Assembly (NCBI RefSeq): GCF_003008575.1 | Contig: NZ_CP027667.1 | Location: 3,124,001-3,188,000 of the forward strand | Source of the DNA: Melaminivora suipulveris | GTDB taxonomy: Bacteria; Pseudomonadota; Gammaproteobacteria; Burkholderiales; Burkholderiaceae_C | DNA: 64,000 bases | Direction: 5' to 3' | Notes under the pieces: model-generated | The model's input: the letters and a program-made list of their open reading frames with translations, nothing else | What the model was told of the DNA's origin: nothing | Databases searched by the model: none | Translations under genes and position numbers: made by a program | Shown: in pieces, positions 1 to 9,197 of the stretch | How positions within the stretch are numbered: position 1 is the stretch's first letter | How the letters are laid out: each line of letters opens with the position of its first letter

Positions 1-1352
1 TCAACACGCGCCTGGACCCCGAGGCGGTGGCCTTCATGCTCGACCACGGCGAGGCCAAGGCCGTCATCGTCGATCCCGAGTTCACGCCCACCCTGGAGCG
101 CGCGCTGGCGCTGCGCAAGAGCGCCGCACCTCTGCTGCTGATCGAGGTCGAGGACGCGCTGTACGGCCCTGCCGCGCAGCCGCTGGGCGGCACGCGCTAC
201 GAGGACTTCATTGCCGCGGGCGACCCGCAGTTTGCCTGGGAGCTGCCCGCCGACGAATGGGACGCCATTGCCCTGAACTACACCTCCGGCACCACTGGCA
301 ACCCCAAGGGCGTGGTCTACCACCACCGTGGTGCCTACACCAACGCAGTGAGCAACGTGCTGGAGTGGGACATGCCCAAGCATGCCGTGTACCTGTGGAC
401 GCTGCCCATGTTCCACTGCAACGGCTGGTGCTTTCCGTGGACGGTGGCGGCGCGCGCCGGCGTCAACGTGTGCCTGCGCCGCGTCGACGCCCAGGCCATC
501 TTCGATGCGATGCGCCAGCATGGCGTGACGCACTACTGCGGCGCGCCCATCGTGCACAGCCTGCTGGTCAATGCGCCCGGCGACATGAAACAGGGCCTGC
601 CCATGGGCGTCAAGGCCATGGTGGCGGGCGCCGCGCCGCCGGCGGCCATGATCGAGGGCATGGAGCAGCTCGGCATCGACCTGACGCACGTCTACGGCCT
701 GACCGAGGTCTACGGCCCGGCGACGGTATGCGCCAAGGACGAAAGCTGGCAGCAGCTGGACGTCGGCGAGCGCGCCCGCCTGAACGCCCGCCAGGGCGTG
801 CGCTACCACCTGCAGCGCGCCGCCGAAGTGCTCGACCCCGAGACGCTGCAGCCCGTGCCGCGCGACGGCCAGACCATGGGCGAGATCATGTTCCGCGGCA
901 ACATCACCATGAAGGGCTACCTGAAGAACCCCAAGGCCACCGAGGAGGCCTTCGCCGGCGGCTGGTTCCACTCTGGCGACCTGGCGGTGCAGTACCCCGA
1001 CGGCTACATCAAGATCCGCGATCGCAGCAAGGACATCATCATCTCCGGCGGCGAGAACATCTCCTCCATCGAGGTCGAGGACGTGCTGTACCGCCACCCG
1101 GCCGTGCTTGCCGCCGCCGTGGTGGCCAAGCCGGATGCGAAGTGGGGCGAGACGCCCTGCGCCTTCATCGAGCTGAAGGCGGGAGCCGAGGTGGCGCCCG
1201 AGGACATCGTGGCGCACTGCAAAAAGCACCTGGCCGGCTTCAAGGTGCCGCGCGCCGTGGTTTTCGGCGAGCTGCCCAAGACCAGCACCGGCAAGATCCA
1301 GAAGTTCGAGCTGCGCCAGCGCGCCGGCTCGGCCAGCGCCTTCGACGCCTGA
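1..1352 (+). CDS. Acyl-CoA synthetase (AMP-forming), 5'-truncated by the window edge
   Basis: Activates a carboxylic acid to its CoA thioester through an acyl-adenylate. The reading frame is already open at base 3 (first residues NTRLD), so roughly 100 N-terminal residues lie outside the window. The P-loop TSGTTGNPKG sits at about 283-312, followed by YGLTEVYGP near 695-720, the hinge-region HSGD near 970, and the C-terminal KTSTGKIQK with the catalytic lysine near 1279-1305. The overall form resembles AlkK/DmdB-type medium-chain or methylmercaptopropionyl-CoA ligases, but the substrate cannot be told from sequence alone. An exporter gene follows about 110 bp downstream with no sign of coupling. 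The family call is firm and the substrate is open. Confidence 0.93.
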   Translation, partial: NTRLDPEAVAFMLDHGEAKAVIVDPEFTPTLERALALRKSAAPLLLIEVEDALYGPAAQPLGGTRYEDFIAAGDPQFAWELPADEWDAIALNYTSGTTGNPKGVVYHHRGAYTNAVSNVLEWDMPKHAVYLWTLPMFHCNGWCFPWTVAARAGVNVCLRRVDAQAIFDAMRQHGVTHYCGAPIVHSLLVNAPGDMKQGLPMGVKAMVAGAAPPAAMIEGMEQLGIDLTHVYGLTEVYGPATVCAKDESWQQLDVGERARLNARQGVRYHLQRAAEVLDPETLQPVPRDGQTMGEIMFRGNITMKGYLKNPKATEEAFAGGWFHSGDLAVQYPDGYIKIRDRSKDIIISGGENISSIEVEDVLYRHPAVLAAAVVAKPDAKWGETPCAFIELKAGAEVAPEDIVAHCKKHLAGFKVPRAVVFGELPKTSTGKIQKFELRQRAGSASAFDA

Positions 1353-1462
1353 ACGCGGCGGGCGCCGCGCCGCAAAGTGGCATGCGCGGACAATGGCGGG
1401 TTGCCTGCTTTTCGCTTGCGGCCGTCTGCCACCCACCCGGCGCGGGCCGCGCCGCGCCTTTC

Positions 1463-2671
1463 ATGTCTCTTGCTTCCCCGCCCATTGCGCCAGCCAGCGG
1501 CGCACGCGTGCCGCTGTGGCTGCTGGCGCTCATCACGCTCAGCGGCACACTGGCCATGCACATGTTCGTGCCGGCGCTGCCCGACGCGGCGCGCCACTTC
1601 CAGGTCGGCGGCGCGGCGGTGCAGGCGGCCATCAGCGCCTACATCGCCGGGCTTGCGCTGGGCCAGCTCATCTACGGGCCGCTGTCCGACGCCCTGGGCC
1701 GGCGCGTGCCGCTGCTGGCCGGATTGGCACTGTACGTGCTGGGCGGGCTGGGCTCCATGCTGGCGCCCAGCGTGCCGCTGCTCATCGCCGCGCGGCTGGT
1801 GCAGGCGCTGGGCGGCTGCGCCGGCTTGGCCCTGGGCCGGGCCATGGTGCGCGACACGCACGCACCGTCCGATGCGGTGCGGGCGCTGGCGCTGCTCAAC
1901 CTGGCCATGATGATCGGGCCAGGGCTGGCGCCGCTGGTCGGCTCCGGCCTGGTGGCGCTGGGCGGCTGGCGCGCGGTGTTTGCGCTGCTCACGCTGCTGG
2001 GCAGCGTCACCCTGGTGCTCACCTGGCGCCGCGTGCCCGAGACCACGACACCACGCGGCCGCCTGCGCCCGGCGCGCCTGGCGCGCGACTACGCGGTGCT
2101 GCTGCGCTCGCCGCGCTTCGTCGCCTACGCCGTGGGCGGCGGCTGCGCGACGACGTCCATCTACGCCTTCATCGCCGCCGCGCCTTTCATCATCACCGCC
2201 CAGATGGGGCGGCCGCTGCGCGATGTGGGTGTGGCGCTGGCGGTGATCATGGCAGGCATCGCCGCCGGCAGCCTGCTCGCCAGCCGCCTGGCCGAGCGCG
2301 TGGGTGTGGAGCGGCTGCTGCTCTGGGGCAACGGTCTGAGCGTGGCCAGCGGCGCGGCCTTTTTGGTGCTGGAGCTGGGTGGCTGGCTCACGCTGGCCTC
2401 GGCTGTGGGATCGATGGTGTTTTTCGTGCTGGGCGCCGGCATGGCCAGCCCTGCCGTTCTGGCCAAGGTGTTGCTGCTGGACGCGCGGCGCGTCGGCTCG
2501 GCCGTGGGGCTGTACGGCTGTGTGCAGATGGCGCTGGGAGCGGTGTTTTCCGCCCTGGTGGGCTGGGGCGGCAACCCGGCGATGGCCGCCGCCGTGGTGC
2601 TGTTTTGCGCCGCCGCGCTGGGCCAGGCATGCCTGCGATTTGCCCTGCAACGGGAGGGTGGGCGCGTGTGA
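1463..2671 (+). CDS. MFS drug-resistance transporter, Bcr/CflA type
   Basis: Predicted inner-membrane proton-driven exporter of 402 residues with about 12 hydrophobic segments. The ATG at 1463 (MSLASPP) was chosen because it lies just before the first membrane segment; the frame stays open far upstream over the preceding gene but shows no transporter sequence there. The MFS motif A signature PLSDALGRRVP follows the second segment (about 1680-1710), typical of the DHA1 group with Bcr and CflA. Bcr-type proteins export bicyclomycin, sulfonamides or, in some bacteria, cysteine-related metabolites. The substrate here is unknown. The stop lies 45 bp before the cupin gene start. Confidence 0.85.
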   Translation: MSLASPPIAPASGARVPLWLLALITLSGTLAMHMFVPALPDAARHFQVGGAAVQAAISAYIAGLALGQLIYGPLSDALGRRVPLLAGLALYVLGGLGSMLAPSVPLLIAARLVQALGGCAGLALGRAMVRDTHAPSDAVRALALLNLAMMIGPGLAPLVGSGLVALGGWRAVFALLTLLGSVTLVLTWRRVPETTTPRGRLRPARLARDYAVLLRSPRFVAYAVGGGCATTSIYAFIAAAPFIITAQMGRPLRDVGVALAVIMAGIAAGSLLASRLAERVGVERLLLWGNGLSVASGAAFLVLELGGWLTLASAVGSMVFFVLGAGMASPAVLAKVLLLDARRVGSAVGLYGCVQMALGAVFSALVGWGGNPAMAAAVVLFCAAALGQACLRFALQREGGRV

Positions 2672-2716
2672 TACTGCGCGGGCTTCATGCATACCAACCC
2701 GAGGAGACACAACACC

Positions 2717-3142
2717 ATGCAAGGTTTTTATCGCAACGCAGCCGTGGCGCTCGCCGCACTGGGCCTCACGGCCCTGGCATCGGCCGACGTCTTCACCAAG
2801 GATCAGCTGATCAAGGTGAACAAGGACAAGGCGGGTGGCGGCACCGGAACGCTGGTCGGCGAGTACGCCTTCACGCGCGACAAGGCGCTCAAGGATCAGG
2901 CCATCAAGGAGATCAGCTGGCTGACGCTGGCGCCCGGCCACTCCATCGGCTACCACCAGCACCAGACCAACGAGGACACCTACATCATCGTTTCGGGCGA
3001 GGGCCTGTTCAAGGACAAGGACGGGCGCGAGGTCAAGGTCAAGGCCGGCGACGTGACCATCGTGCGCAAGGGCGAGGGGCATGGCCTGACCAACACGGGT
3101 ACCGTGCCGCTGGTCTTCATCGACGTGATCGCCGAGCAATAA
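2717..3142 (+). CDS. Periplasmic cupin-domain protein
   Basis: Small secreted protein of 141 residues with one cupin beta-barrel. The start at 2717 is preceded by GAGGAG at 2701-2706, and the first 22 residues form a typical Sec signal peptide ending in ALASA; an earlier in-frame ATG at 2687 would lack a ribosome site. The cupin metal-binding pattern is visible as GYHQHQTNEDTYIIVSGEG with a later histidine in KGEGHGL. Such small cupins bind a metal and may act as an isomerase, dioxygenase or ligand sensor, and no specific substrate can be named. The gene is closed by a strong intrinsic terminator. Confidence 0.85.
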   Translation: MQGFYRNAAVALAALGLTALASADVFTKDQLIKVNKDKAGGGTGTLVGEYAFTRDKALKDQAIKEISWLTLAPGHSIGYHQHQTNEDTYIIVSGEGLFKDKDGREVKVKAGDVTIVRKGEGHGLTNTGTVPLVFIDVIAEQ

Positions 3143-3174
3143 GCAAGGGCAGGCGCCTGCGGCCTGCCTGCCCG

Positions 3175-3206
3175 ACGCCAGCGGTGCAGACCGCTGGCGT
3201 TTTTTT
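3175..3206 (+). terminator. Intrinsic terminator of the cupin gene
   Basis: A perfect 10-bp stem (ACGCCAGCGG at 3175-3184 with CCGCTGGCGT at 3191-3200) has a 6-nt loop and runs directly into six T residues. It lies 33 bp after the cupin stop and before the convergent gene. Confidence 0.93.
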
Positions 3207-3232
3207 GTGCCAAAAAAGCGCGCGGCTGGCGC

Positions 3233-4276
3233 TCAGGCCGGGCCGCCCGCCAGTCGCTGCAATTCATTCCAGGTCGATTGCGCCAGCGGCACGCCGCGCG
3301 TCAGCGAATCGGCGCGCTGGTGGTGGCGTTGCTGGCCGGGGCGGCGCGGCTGGCCGGCGTCGGCCATGGCTTGCACCAGTTCGCCGCAGCGCTGGGCGAA
3401 CGCCTGGCCGGCGGTTTTCTCCGGGTCGATGGCAATGATCAGCTCGCCGGTGCGCGGTGTCTGGGCGCCGGGGTGGCCGCTCCAGTCGAAGCCGAAAGAG
3501 AAGCTGCCGCCGGTGAGCGCGGCGGCCAGCAGCTCGACCATCATCGACAGCGCCGAACCCTTGTGTCCGCCGAACGGCAGCAAAGAGCCACCGTCCAGCA
3601 CGGCGCGGGGTTCGCGCGTCGGCTGGCCGCGCGCGTCCACGCCGCAGCTCTCGGGCAACAACCGGCCCTCGCGCGCGGCGATCTGCACGTCGCCGTGCGC
3701 CATGCTGCTGGTAGCCAGGTCGAAGACCAGCGGGGCCCCGTCTGCGCAGGGTGCGGCAAAGGCGATGGGGTTGGTGCCGAACAGCGCCTGCGTGCCGCCG
3801 TGCGGCACCACGCAGGCCATGCTGTTGACCAGGGCCAGCGCCACCAGGCCTTCCTGCTCGGCCAGCGGCTCGACATCGGGCCACAGTGCGGCGAAGTGGT
3901 GCGAGTCGCGAATCGCCAGCAGCGCGATGCCGTTGGCCCGCGCCTTGGCCACCAGCAGATCGCGCGCCGCCGCCAGGGCCGGCTGGGCAAAGCCGTTGCG
4001 GGCATCGACGGCGATGCAGCCCGGAGCCACGTCCTGCACCTGTGGCTGGGCGCGTCCGTCCGCCCAGCCGCTGGCGAGCGTGCTCAGGTAGCCGGGGATG
4101 CGGAACACGCCGTGGCTTGAAGCGCCGTCGCGCTCGGCGCTGGCGCAGTTGTCGGCCAGGATGGCCGCCACCGCGCGGCTGGTGCCGTGGCGCTCGAAGA
4201 TCAGCGCCAGCGTGTCGCGCAACTGGCCGAACGGGATACGCACGCTCGACTCGGGCGCGGCGGAGGAGACGGTCAT
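3233..4276 (-). CDS. Ldh_2-family NAD(P)H oxidoreductase, DpkA-like
   Basis: Predicted cytoplasmic dehydrogenase of 347 residues from the malate/L-lactate dehydrogenase (Ldh_2, type 2) fold. Typical blocks are SSHGVFRIPGYL near residue 57, RDSHHFAALWPDVEP in the middle, and GTNPIAFAAP. The FAALWPDVEP variant is the one I associate with delta1-piperideine/pyrroline-2-carboxylate reductases (DpkA/LhpI) of D-lysine and hydroxyproline catabolism, which is an inference. The ATG at 4276 (MTVSS) was preferred over an upstream in-frame start, because the upstream codons translate an interspersed repeat. It converges on the cupin terminator. Ureidoglycolate or malate dehydrogenase activity cannot be excluded. 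Confidence 0.8.
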   Translation of the reverse strand: MTVSSAAPESSVRIPFGQLRDTLALIFERHGTSRAVAAILADNCASAERDGASSHGVFRIPGYLSTLASGWADGRAQPQVQDVAPGCIAVDARNGFAQPALAAARDLLVAKARANGIALLAIRDSHHFAALWPDVEPLAEQEGLVALALVNSMACVVPHGGTQALFGTNPIAFAAPCADGAPLVFDLATSSMAHGDVQIAAREGRLLPESCGVDARGQPTREPRAVLDGGSLLPFGGHKGSALSMMVELLAAALTGGSFSFGFDWSGHPGAQTPRTGELIIAIDPEKTAGQAFAQRCGELVQAMADAGQPRRPGQQRHHQRADSLTRGVPLAQSTWNELQRLAGGPA

Positions 4277-4290
4277 GGAACGAGGATTTT

Positions 4291-4350
4291 CAAAAATGAT
4301 AGCTATAGGCGATTGATTGACGCCGACTGAGGGCCGATTTGACCCAAAAC
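4291..4350 (+). repeat. Interspersed repeat, family A
   Basis: Copy of the short Comamonadaceae-type repeat with the hallmark GACGCCGACTGAGGG core and an AGCTATAGGC arm. It fills the gap upstream of the Ldh_2-family gene, between it and ggt. Confidence 0.85.
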
Positions 4351-4405
4351 GGCACGCAAACCCGTCCCACAAAGCCGGGGCGGGCCTGCGTGGCGCGCAG
4401 GCGCC

Positions 4406-6253
4406 TCAGTCGCCCATCACCACGCCTTCGCGGCGCGGATCGGCACCGCCCAGCAGCATGTGCTTGCCGTGCACCTCGCCGCGCGTGATGGCCTGCAGGC
4501 CGCTGGTCATGTTCAGCTCGCGCACCTCGGCGCCGCGCGCGCGCAGCGCCTCGACGGTGGCGGCGGGGAAGCGCTTTTCTTCCAGCAGCGTCGGGCCGTT
4601 CAGGCTGCCGAAGTTGGGCAGGTCGATGGCCTGCTGCGGCGTCAGGCCCCAGTTGAAGATGCCGTACAGAGTCTTGGCGACGTAATGGATGATCAGCGCG
4701 CCGCCGGGGCTGCCGCCGCTCATGAGCAGCTCCCCGTTGGCCTTGTTGAACACGAGGGTTGGCGCCATGGACGAGCGCGGGCGCTTGCCGGGCTCCACCC
4801 GGTTGGCGATCGGCTGGCCGTCCGCGCCCTTGGGCGCGAAGCTGAAGTCGGTCAGCTCGTTGTTCAGCAAAAAGCCCTTGACCATCTGGCGCGAGCCGAA
4901 CTGGTCCTCGATGGTCGTGGTCATGGCCACGGCGTTGCCCAGATCGTCGATGACGCTGATGTGACTGGTGCCGTACTCGGGCTGGTCGGGCATGGGGGCG
5001 AAGCTGGTTTTGGCGCTGCCAGGGCGGCCGGGCTGGGCGACCTTCATGCTGTCCTTGCCGATCAGGTGCGCGCGGCTGGCCAGGTATTGCGGCTCCAGCA
5101 GGCTCATCCAGCTGCCGGCGGGCGGTTGCACGAAATCCGGGTCGGCCAGGTACTGCGCGCGGTCGGCAAAGGCCAGGCGCGAGGCTTCGTTGTACAGGTA
5201 CAGCCACTCGGCGGAGGGCAGGCGGCCGGCGGGTGCGCCGGCCGGCGCGCCCGAGCCATCCTGCAGGGCGAAGGTGGGCGCGTCGGTGTTCTTCAGGATT
5301 CCCAGGATCTGCGCCACGGCGATGGCACCCGAGCTGGGCGGCGGAAAGCCGCAGATGCGGTATTGCTGCGAGGCTATGCCGTAGTCGCTGCACAGCGCCT
5401 GGCGCTTCCTGGGCTGGTAGTTCGCCAGATCGACCAGCGTCAGCTGCCCCGGATTGGTGGCGTGGCCGCGCACCTTGGCCACGATGGCCTGGGCCACCTC
5501 GCCCTCCAGCAGCGCCTTGGAGCCGTCCTTGGCGATGGCGCGAAGCACGGCCGCCAGCTCGGGGTTCTTCAAGGTGTGACCGACCGGCCAGGGCTTGCCG
5601 CCGGCGTCGTAGAAGTAAGCGCGCGCGGCGGGGTCCTGCGCCAGGAATTTCTCGTTTTGCAAAAGCGTGTTGAGCCGCGCGCTGACCTTGAAGCCGCGCT
5701 CGGCCAGGGTGATGGCCGGCTCGAACAGGGCGCCCCAAGGCAGCTTGCCATGCTCCTTGTGCGCCTGCTCCAGCATGCGCACGGTGCCCGGCACGCCCAC
5801 CGAGCGCCCGCCGACCACGGCATCGTGGAAGGCCATGGGCTTGCCCTCGGCGGTCAGGAACAGGTTCTCGGTGGCGGCGGCCGGTGCCGTCTCGCGCCCG
5901 TCCCAGGCCTCGACCTGGCTGCCCTTGGCGTGCAGCAAAAAGGCGCCGCCGCCCACGCCGCTCGACTGCGGCTCGACCAGCGTGAGCACCATCTGCACGG
6001 CGATCGCCGCATCCAGCGCCGAGCCGCCGGCCTTCAGCACCTGATAGCCAGCGTCGGTGGCCAGCGGGTTGGCGGCAGCGACGGCAAAGCGCGTGGTGGC
6101 CCAGCCCGGCTTGTCGGTCCAGCCGGAAGAGCCCTCGGGCTGGGCCGGGACCTGGTAGCCGATGCTGGTCGGGCCGCTGGCGCAGGCGCTGAGCAGCGCG
6201 GCCGCCAGGGCGGCAGCGAACGCGGCGGCGAGGCGGGTGGGGCGTGGGGGCAT
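4406..6253 (-). CDS. ggt: Gamma-glutamyltransferase
   Basis: Cleaves glutathione and other gamma-glutamyl compounds and transfers the glutamyl group; matured by self-cleavage into two subunits outside the cytoplasm. The product is 615 residues. The ATG at 6253 has AGGAGA just upstream, and the N-terminus ends in a lipobox-like LLSAC, so a lipoprotein is likely. The autocleavage and nucleophile threonine is in YGTSHISV (Thr429), and the second-subunit signatures NAVAMTTTIEDQFG and SGGSPGGA follow. The length is close to the family norm of about 580 plus the signal. A repeat lies at each flank and no operon partner is apparent. Confidence 0.93.
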   Translation of the reverse strand: MPPRPTRLAAAFAAALAAALLSACASGPTSIGYQVPAQPEGSSGWTDKPGWATTRFAVAAANPLATDAGYQVLKAGGSALDAAIAVQMVLTLVEPQSSGVGGGAFLLHAKGSQVEAWDGRETAPAAATENLFLTAEGKPMAFHDAVVGGRSVGVPGTVRMLEQAHKEHGKLPWGALFEPAITLAERGFKVSARLNTLLQNEKFLAQDPAARAYFYDAGGKPWPVGHTLKNPELAAVLRAIAKDGSKALLEGEVAQAIVAKVRGHATNPGQLTLVDLANYQPRKRQALCSDYGIASQQYRICGFPPPSSGAIAVAQILGILKNTDAPTFALQDGSGAPAGAPAGRLPSAEWLYLYNEASRLAFADRAQYLADPDFVQPPAGSWMSLLEPQYLASRAHLIGKDSMKVAQPGRPGSAKTSFAPMPDQPEYGTSHISVIDDLGNAVAMTTTIEDQFGSRQMVKGFLLNNELTDFSFAPKGADGQPIANRVEPGKRPRSSMAPTLVFNKANGELLMSGGSPGGALIIHYVAKTLYGIFNWGLTPQQAIDLPNFGSLNGPTLLEEKRFPAATVEALRARGAEVRELNMTSGLQAITRGEVHGKHMLLGGADPRREGVVMGD

Positions 6254-6345
6254 GGTGTCTCCTGTTGCGGTGCCTTGGAACCGGAACATGGTAGCCACCG
6301 CCCGCCCGCCCTGGTCGTTGTTACACGCGGCTACGACGGTTTGGA

Positions 6346-6402
6346 GAGAAAAAGCGCTTCAGTCGGCGTGCATGAAGCGCTGGTAGCTATCTAAAAGATA
6401 GT
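6346..6402 (-). repeat. Interspersed repeat, family A
   Basis: Copy in reverse orientation, recognised by CGCTTCAGTCGGCGTGCATG followed by GGTAGCTATC. It separates the ggt promoter region from the 3' end of suhB. Confidence 0.85.
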
Positions 6403-6407
6403 GCTTG

Positions 6408-7400
6408 TCAGAAGGGCGCGCCTGCCGGGCCGGCCTTGTCTGCGCCGGGCTGCTGCGCATCGCTGCCCTGGGCGTCGGCGGCGTCGCCAGCGGGCTGGTC
6501 CTGAACGGATGCTTGCGGCTCGTCTTCCTGTGCCTGTTCAGCCGCATCGCTCGCCATCGCCTGGCGCACGGCAGCCTTGTCGCCGGCGCCGGCAAACTTG
6601 CTGTATTTGCCCAGCAGGCCCACCAGTTGGCCGTAGATGCGCGGGCTGGCGGCCAGGCACTCAGCCTGCTCCAGAAAATCCGCTTCGCCGGTGAAGTTGC
6701 CCACCAGACCGCCGGCTTCAGTCACCAGCAGGCTGCCGGCGGCGACGTCCCAGATCGACAGGCCGGCCTCGAAGAAGCCGTCGGTGAAGCCGGCCGCCAC
6801 GTAGGCCAGATCCAGCGCGGCGGCGCCGGGGCGGCGCAGGCCGGCGGTGCGCGGCATGACGTCGGCCATCATCAGCTGGTAGGTCTTGAAGTTGTCGCCG
6901 GGGCGGAACGGAAAGCCGGTGGACAGCAGGCATTCGGCCAGCCGCGTGCGCTTGGACACGCGGATGCGCCGGTCGTTCAGGAAGGCGCCGCGCCCGCGCG
7001 TGGCGGTGAACAGGTCGTTGCGCGTGGGGTCGTAGACCACGGCGTGCTCGACGCGGCCTTTCACTGCCAGCGCGATGCTCACGCAATAGACGGGAAAGCC
7101 GTGGATGAAGTTGGTCGTGCCATCCAGCGGGTCGATGATCCAGACGAAATCCGAGCGCTGGTTGCCATGCTCGCGGCCCGACTCCTCGGCCAGGATGCCG
7201 TGCTGCGGGTAGGCCGTCAGCAGCGTGTCGATGATGACCTGCTCGCTGGCCTGGTCCACCTCGGTCACGAAGTCGTTGATCTGCTTTTGCGAGATGCGCA
7301 CCGCCTCGACGTCCAGCGCCGCGCGGTTGATGATGGCGCCGGCGGCGCGAGCGGCCTTGATGGCCACGTTGAGCATGGGATGCAGATTGGACGACGACAT
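6408..7400 (-). CDS. suhB: Inositol-1-monophosphatase family protein SuhB
   Basis: Mg2+-dependent inositol monophosphatase; in enterobacteria SuhB also takes part in rRNA antitermination. The product is 330 residues. The metal-binding block [17 protein letters not shown] follows AEESG, and the second aspartate is in the C-terminal WDVAAG. The ATG at 7400 ([10 protein letters not shown]) was chosen over the upstream in-frame start at 7457, because a TAAAAT -10 element at 7466-7471 would leave that one almost no leader. About 60 extra C-terminal residues rich in Ala, Gln, Asp and Glu extend beyond the usual ~270-residue enzyme and look disordered. A repeat begins right after the stop. Confidence 0.9.
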   Translation of the reverse strand: MSSSNLHPMLNVAIKAARAAGAIINRAALDVEAVRISQKQINDFVTEVDQASEQVIIDTLLTAYPQHGILAEESGREHGNQRSDFVWIIDPLDGTTNFIHGFPVYCVSIALAVKGRVEHAVVYDPTRNDLFTATRGRGAFLNDRRIRVSKRTRLAECLLSTGFPFRPGDNFKTYQLMMADVMPRTAGLRRPGAAALDLAYVAAGFTDGFFEAGLSIWDVAAGSLLVTEAGGLVGNFTGEADFLEQAECLAASPRIYGQLVGLLGKYSKFAGAGDKAAVRQAMASDAAEQAQEDEPQASVQDQPAGDAADAQGSDAQQPGADKAGPAGAPF

Positions 7401-7465
7401 GGGCTGGCAGATGCAAGGAGCGGCAACGAAAGCGCGCCCGGCGATGCGGGCGCGCAAGAGGGGCG

Positions 7466-7471
7466 ATTTTA
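7466..7471 (-). promoter_or_regulatory. Candidate -10 element of suhB
   Basis: On the minus strand the sequence reads CCTAAAATCG, with TAAAAT as the -10 box about 66 bp before the suhB start. The -35 box is not clear. Confidence 0.5.
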
Positions 7472-7527
7472 GGGCCTGACCGCCGCCGCACGGTGCGGCG
7501 CGGTTTTAGGCCTTCAAGGTCGCGGCA

Positions 7528-8571
7528 TCACAGGCCGCGCTGCTCCCAGCCGTAGCGCACGGCCGGTTCGGCGCGGCGCCAGTCGCCCTGCGGGTGGCGC
7601 GTGGCGTAGTCGCGCTGCAGGTCGGGCTGCGCCGTGGCCCAGTCGCGCTGGGCGAACTTGGGGTCGCCGCGCATGGTCGAGCCATAGTGGTAGGCCGGCT
7701 CGAAGTCCTCATAACGCCCGTGCGTGGCCAGGTTCTGGTCGTAGTGGCTGCGCCACTTGCCCGAGATGACCGGGTCGACCTTCAGGTTGCCGCCCTGCTT
7801 GTCCACCTCGACCACGTTGGAGCGCACGGTGTCCTTGATCTGCTGCGTCTGGGACGTCTGCTGCGTGCCAACGACGACTTCCTCGACCACGCGCGCGTTC
7901 TTTTGCACCACGGCCTGCTCGGTCGATTCGCGCACCTCGACGGTGGCGCCGCGCTGCATGGCTGCCATGTCGGCGGCGGAGGCGGCGCGGTCCACGTCGC
8001 GGCGCTCGATGGTGGCGCGCTGCGTGGTCAGCTCGACCTCTTCGGTCACCGGCTTCTCCACCACGCGTGAGACCACGCGCACGCTGCCCAGGTCCACGTC
8101 GCGTTTGCCCACGGCAAGCTCTTCCTGCACCACGGGGATCACGCGCTCGCGCTCACGCGCCACTTCCTCGGCGCTGTAGGCGTTGGCCGTGGGCTGGTAG
8201 CCCTTGTAGCCTTCCTTGCGCCACTGTTCGGCGCGGCCCTTGATGTCGACGGCGCCGGAGCCTGCCAGCGCCTGGCGCGCAGCCGCCAGCCGGACTTCGT
8301 CGGCGGTGACCGATACCACCGCCGAGCCGCGGCGCACGGCCTCGGCATAGTCGCCAGCGTCGTCGCTGCCGAACAGATCATGGAAAAACTGGCTGACGCC
8401 GGCCATGAAGCCGGTGTCCGCCTCGCGGGTGGCAAAGCGCTCGGACGTGCCGGCGCCGGCGTGGGCGTCCACGCGGATGTCGGCTTCCTTGAAGCCTGCG
8501 TCCAGCAGCGCCTGGTGGGCGCGCTCGGCCTGCTGCATGGTGTCGAATACGCCAACGATGGTCTGTTGCAT
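7528..8571 (-). CDS. DUF2382 (YsnF/AvaK-type) domain protein
   Basis: Product of 347 residues with no signal peptide or membrane segment. The N-terminal ~100 residues (MQQTIVGVFDTMQQAERAH) resemble the general-stress ferredoxin-like half found before DUF2382. The middle contains the charged DUF2382 repeat VIPVVQEELAVGKRDVDLG with RVVSRVVEKPVTEEVEL. The tail, rich in Tyr, Trp and Asp, has repeated YxxxHPQGDW-like segments. The start at 8571 has AAGGAG upstream. It lies about 100 bp downstream of a second DUF2382 protein on the same strand, so the two are probably co-expressed. YsnF-like proteins are linked to general stress in Bacillus; the molecular role is unknown. Confidence 0.8.
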   Translation of the reverse strand: MQQTIVGVFDTMQQAERAHQALLDAGFKEADIRVDAHAGAGTSERFATREADTGFMAGVSQFFHDLFGSDDAGDYAEAVRRGSAVVSVTADEVRLAAARQALAGSGAVDIKGRAEQWRKEGYKGYQPTANAYSAEEVARERERVIPVVQEELAVGKRDVDLGSVRVVSRVVEKPVTEEVELTTQRATIERRDVDRAASAADMAAMQRGATVEVRESTEQAVVQKNARVVEEVVVGTQQTSQTQQIKDTVRSNVVEVDKQGGNLKVDPVISGKWRSHYDQNLATHGRYEDFEPAYHYGSTMRGDPKFAQRDWATAQPDLQRDYATRHPQGDWRRAEPAVRYGWEQRGL

Positions 8572-8672
8572 GAGAAAACTCCTTTTGCTGTGCTTTTGGG
8601 GGAAGGAATTGCCGCTTGCATGAAAGAAGGGAAGCGGCAAGGGGAAAAGCGGTGTGGGCGCGCGGGCGGGCG

Positions 8673-9197
8673 TCAGGGCACGTCCTCGCGGTGGTGTGCG
8701 CCGGGCGGAGCCGGCTCGGCTTCGTGGGCGGCGTGCCACTGGCCGGTGACGGGGTCCTGGCGTTCAATGCTGACCTGCTCGCGCAGCAGCGTGACCTGCT
8801 CGGTACGCAGCGCGGACTCGCGCACGGTGGCGATGCGCAGCTCCTCGCGCAGGTACAGCTGTTTGAGGGTGACCCAGCGCTCCTCGTAGACCGGCACCAC
8901 CCACACGTCGCCTTCGCGTCGCGGCGCCTGCACGGATTCAGCCGGCTGGTCGATGGGCACGCGCTCGATCTGGGCTCGCTCGGTCCAGCCCGGCAGCTCG
9001 ACCGTGGCGACATGGCTGTGCGCCTGCTTGCGCACACGCACCGCGCCCTGGGACTGGCGCACGGTGGCGATCTCGATCTGTTCCTCGACCACGGGCACGA
9101 CCCGTGCCTCGCCCGAGCGCAGCGTCGTGTGCGCTGGGGCCTGGGGGGCAGGAGCAGGCGAAGCGGGAAGAGGTGGGTGGCGGTCGTCTTCGGGCAT
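8673..9197 (-). CDS. Second DUF2382 domain protein
   Basis: Product of 174 residues, a stand-alone DUF2382 unit without the ferredoxin-like half of its neighbour. The domain shows as VVPVVEEQIEIATVRQ, then VWVVPVYEERWVTLKQLYL and TEQVTLLREQVSIERQ, three related charged strands. The N-terminus is proline-rich. The ATG at 9197 (MPEDDRHPP) was taken rather than an earlier in-frame start at 9221; neither has a strong ribosome site, so the start is uncertain. It points away from trmJ and sits upstream of the larger DUF2382 gene. The function is unknown. Confidence 0.72.
   Translation of the reverse strand: MPEDDRHPPLPASPAPAPQAPAHTTLRSGEARVVPVVEEQIEIATVRQSQGAVRVRKQAHSHVATVELPGWTERAQIERVPIDQPAESVQAPRREGDVWVVPVYEERWVTLKQLYLREELRIATVRESALRTEQVTLLREQVSIERQDPVTGQWHAAHEAEPAPPGAHHREDVP

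Noticed and set aside
1004..3139. Very long open frame on the minus strand (711 codons), opposite the acyl-CoA synthetase, exporter and cupin genes
   Set aside because: It is antisense to three well-supported genes, is rich in His, Gln, Arg and Ala as expected of GC-rich shadow frames, and has no recognisable domain or ribosome site.
4277..4372. Upstream extension of the Ldh_2-family gene
   Set aside because: The additional residues translate an intergenic repeat copy, and the ATG at 4276 suits the family length.
4460..6394. Long plus-strand open frame (644 codons) opposite ggt
   Set aside because: Shadow of a high-GC gene; the composition is typical of antisense frames and ggt itself is complete with catalytic residues.
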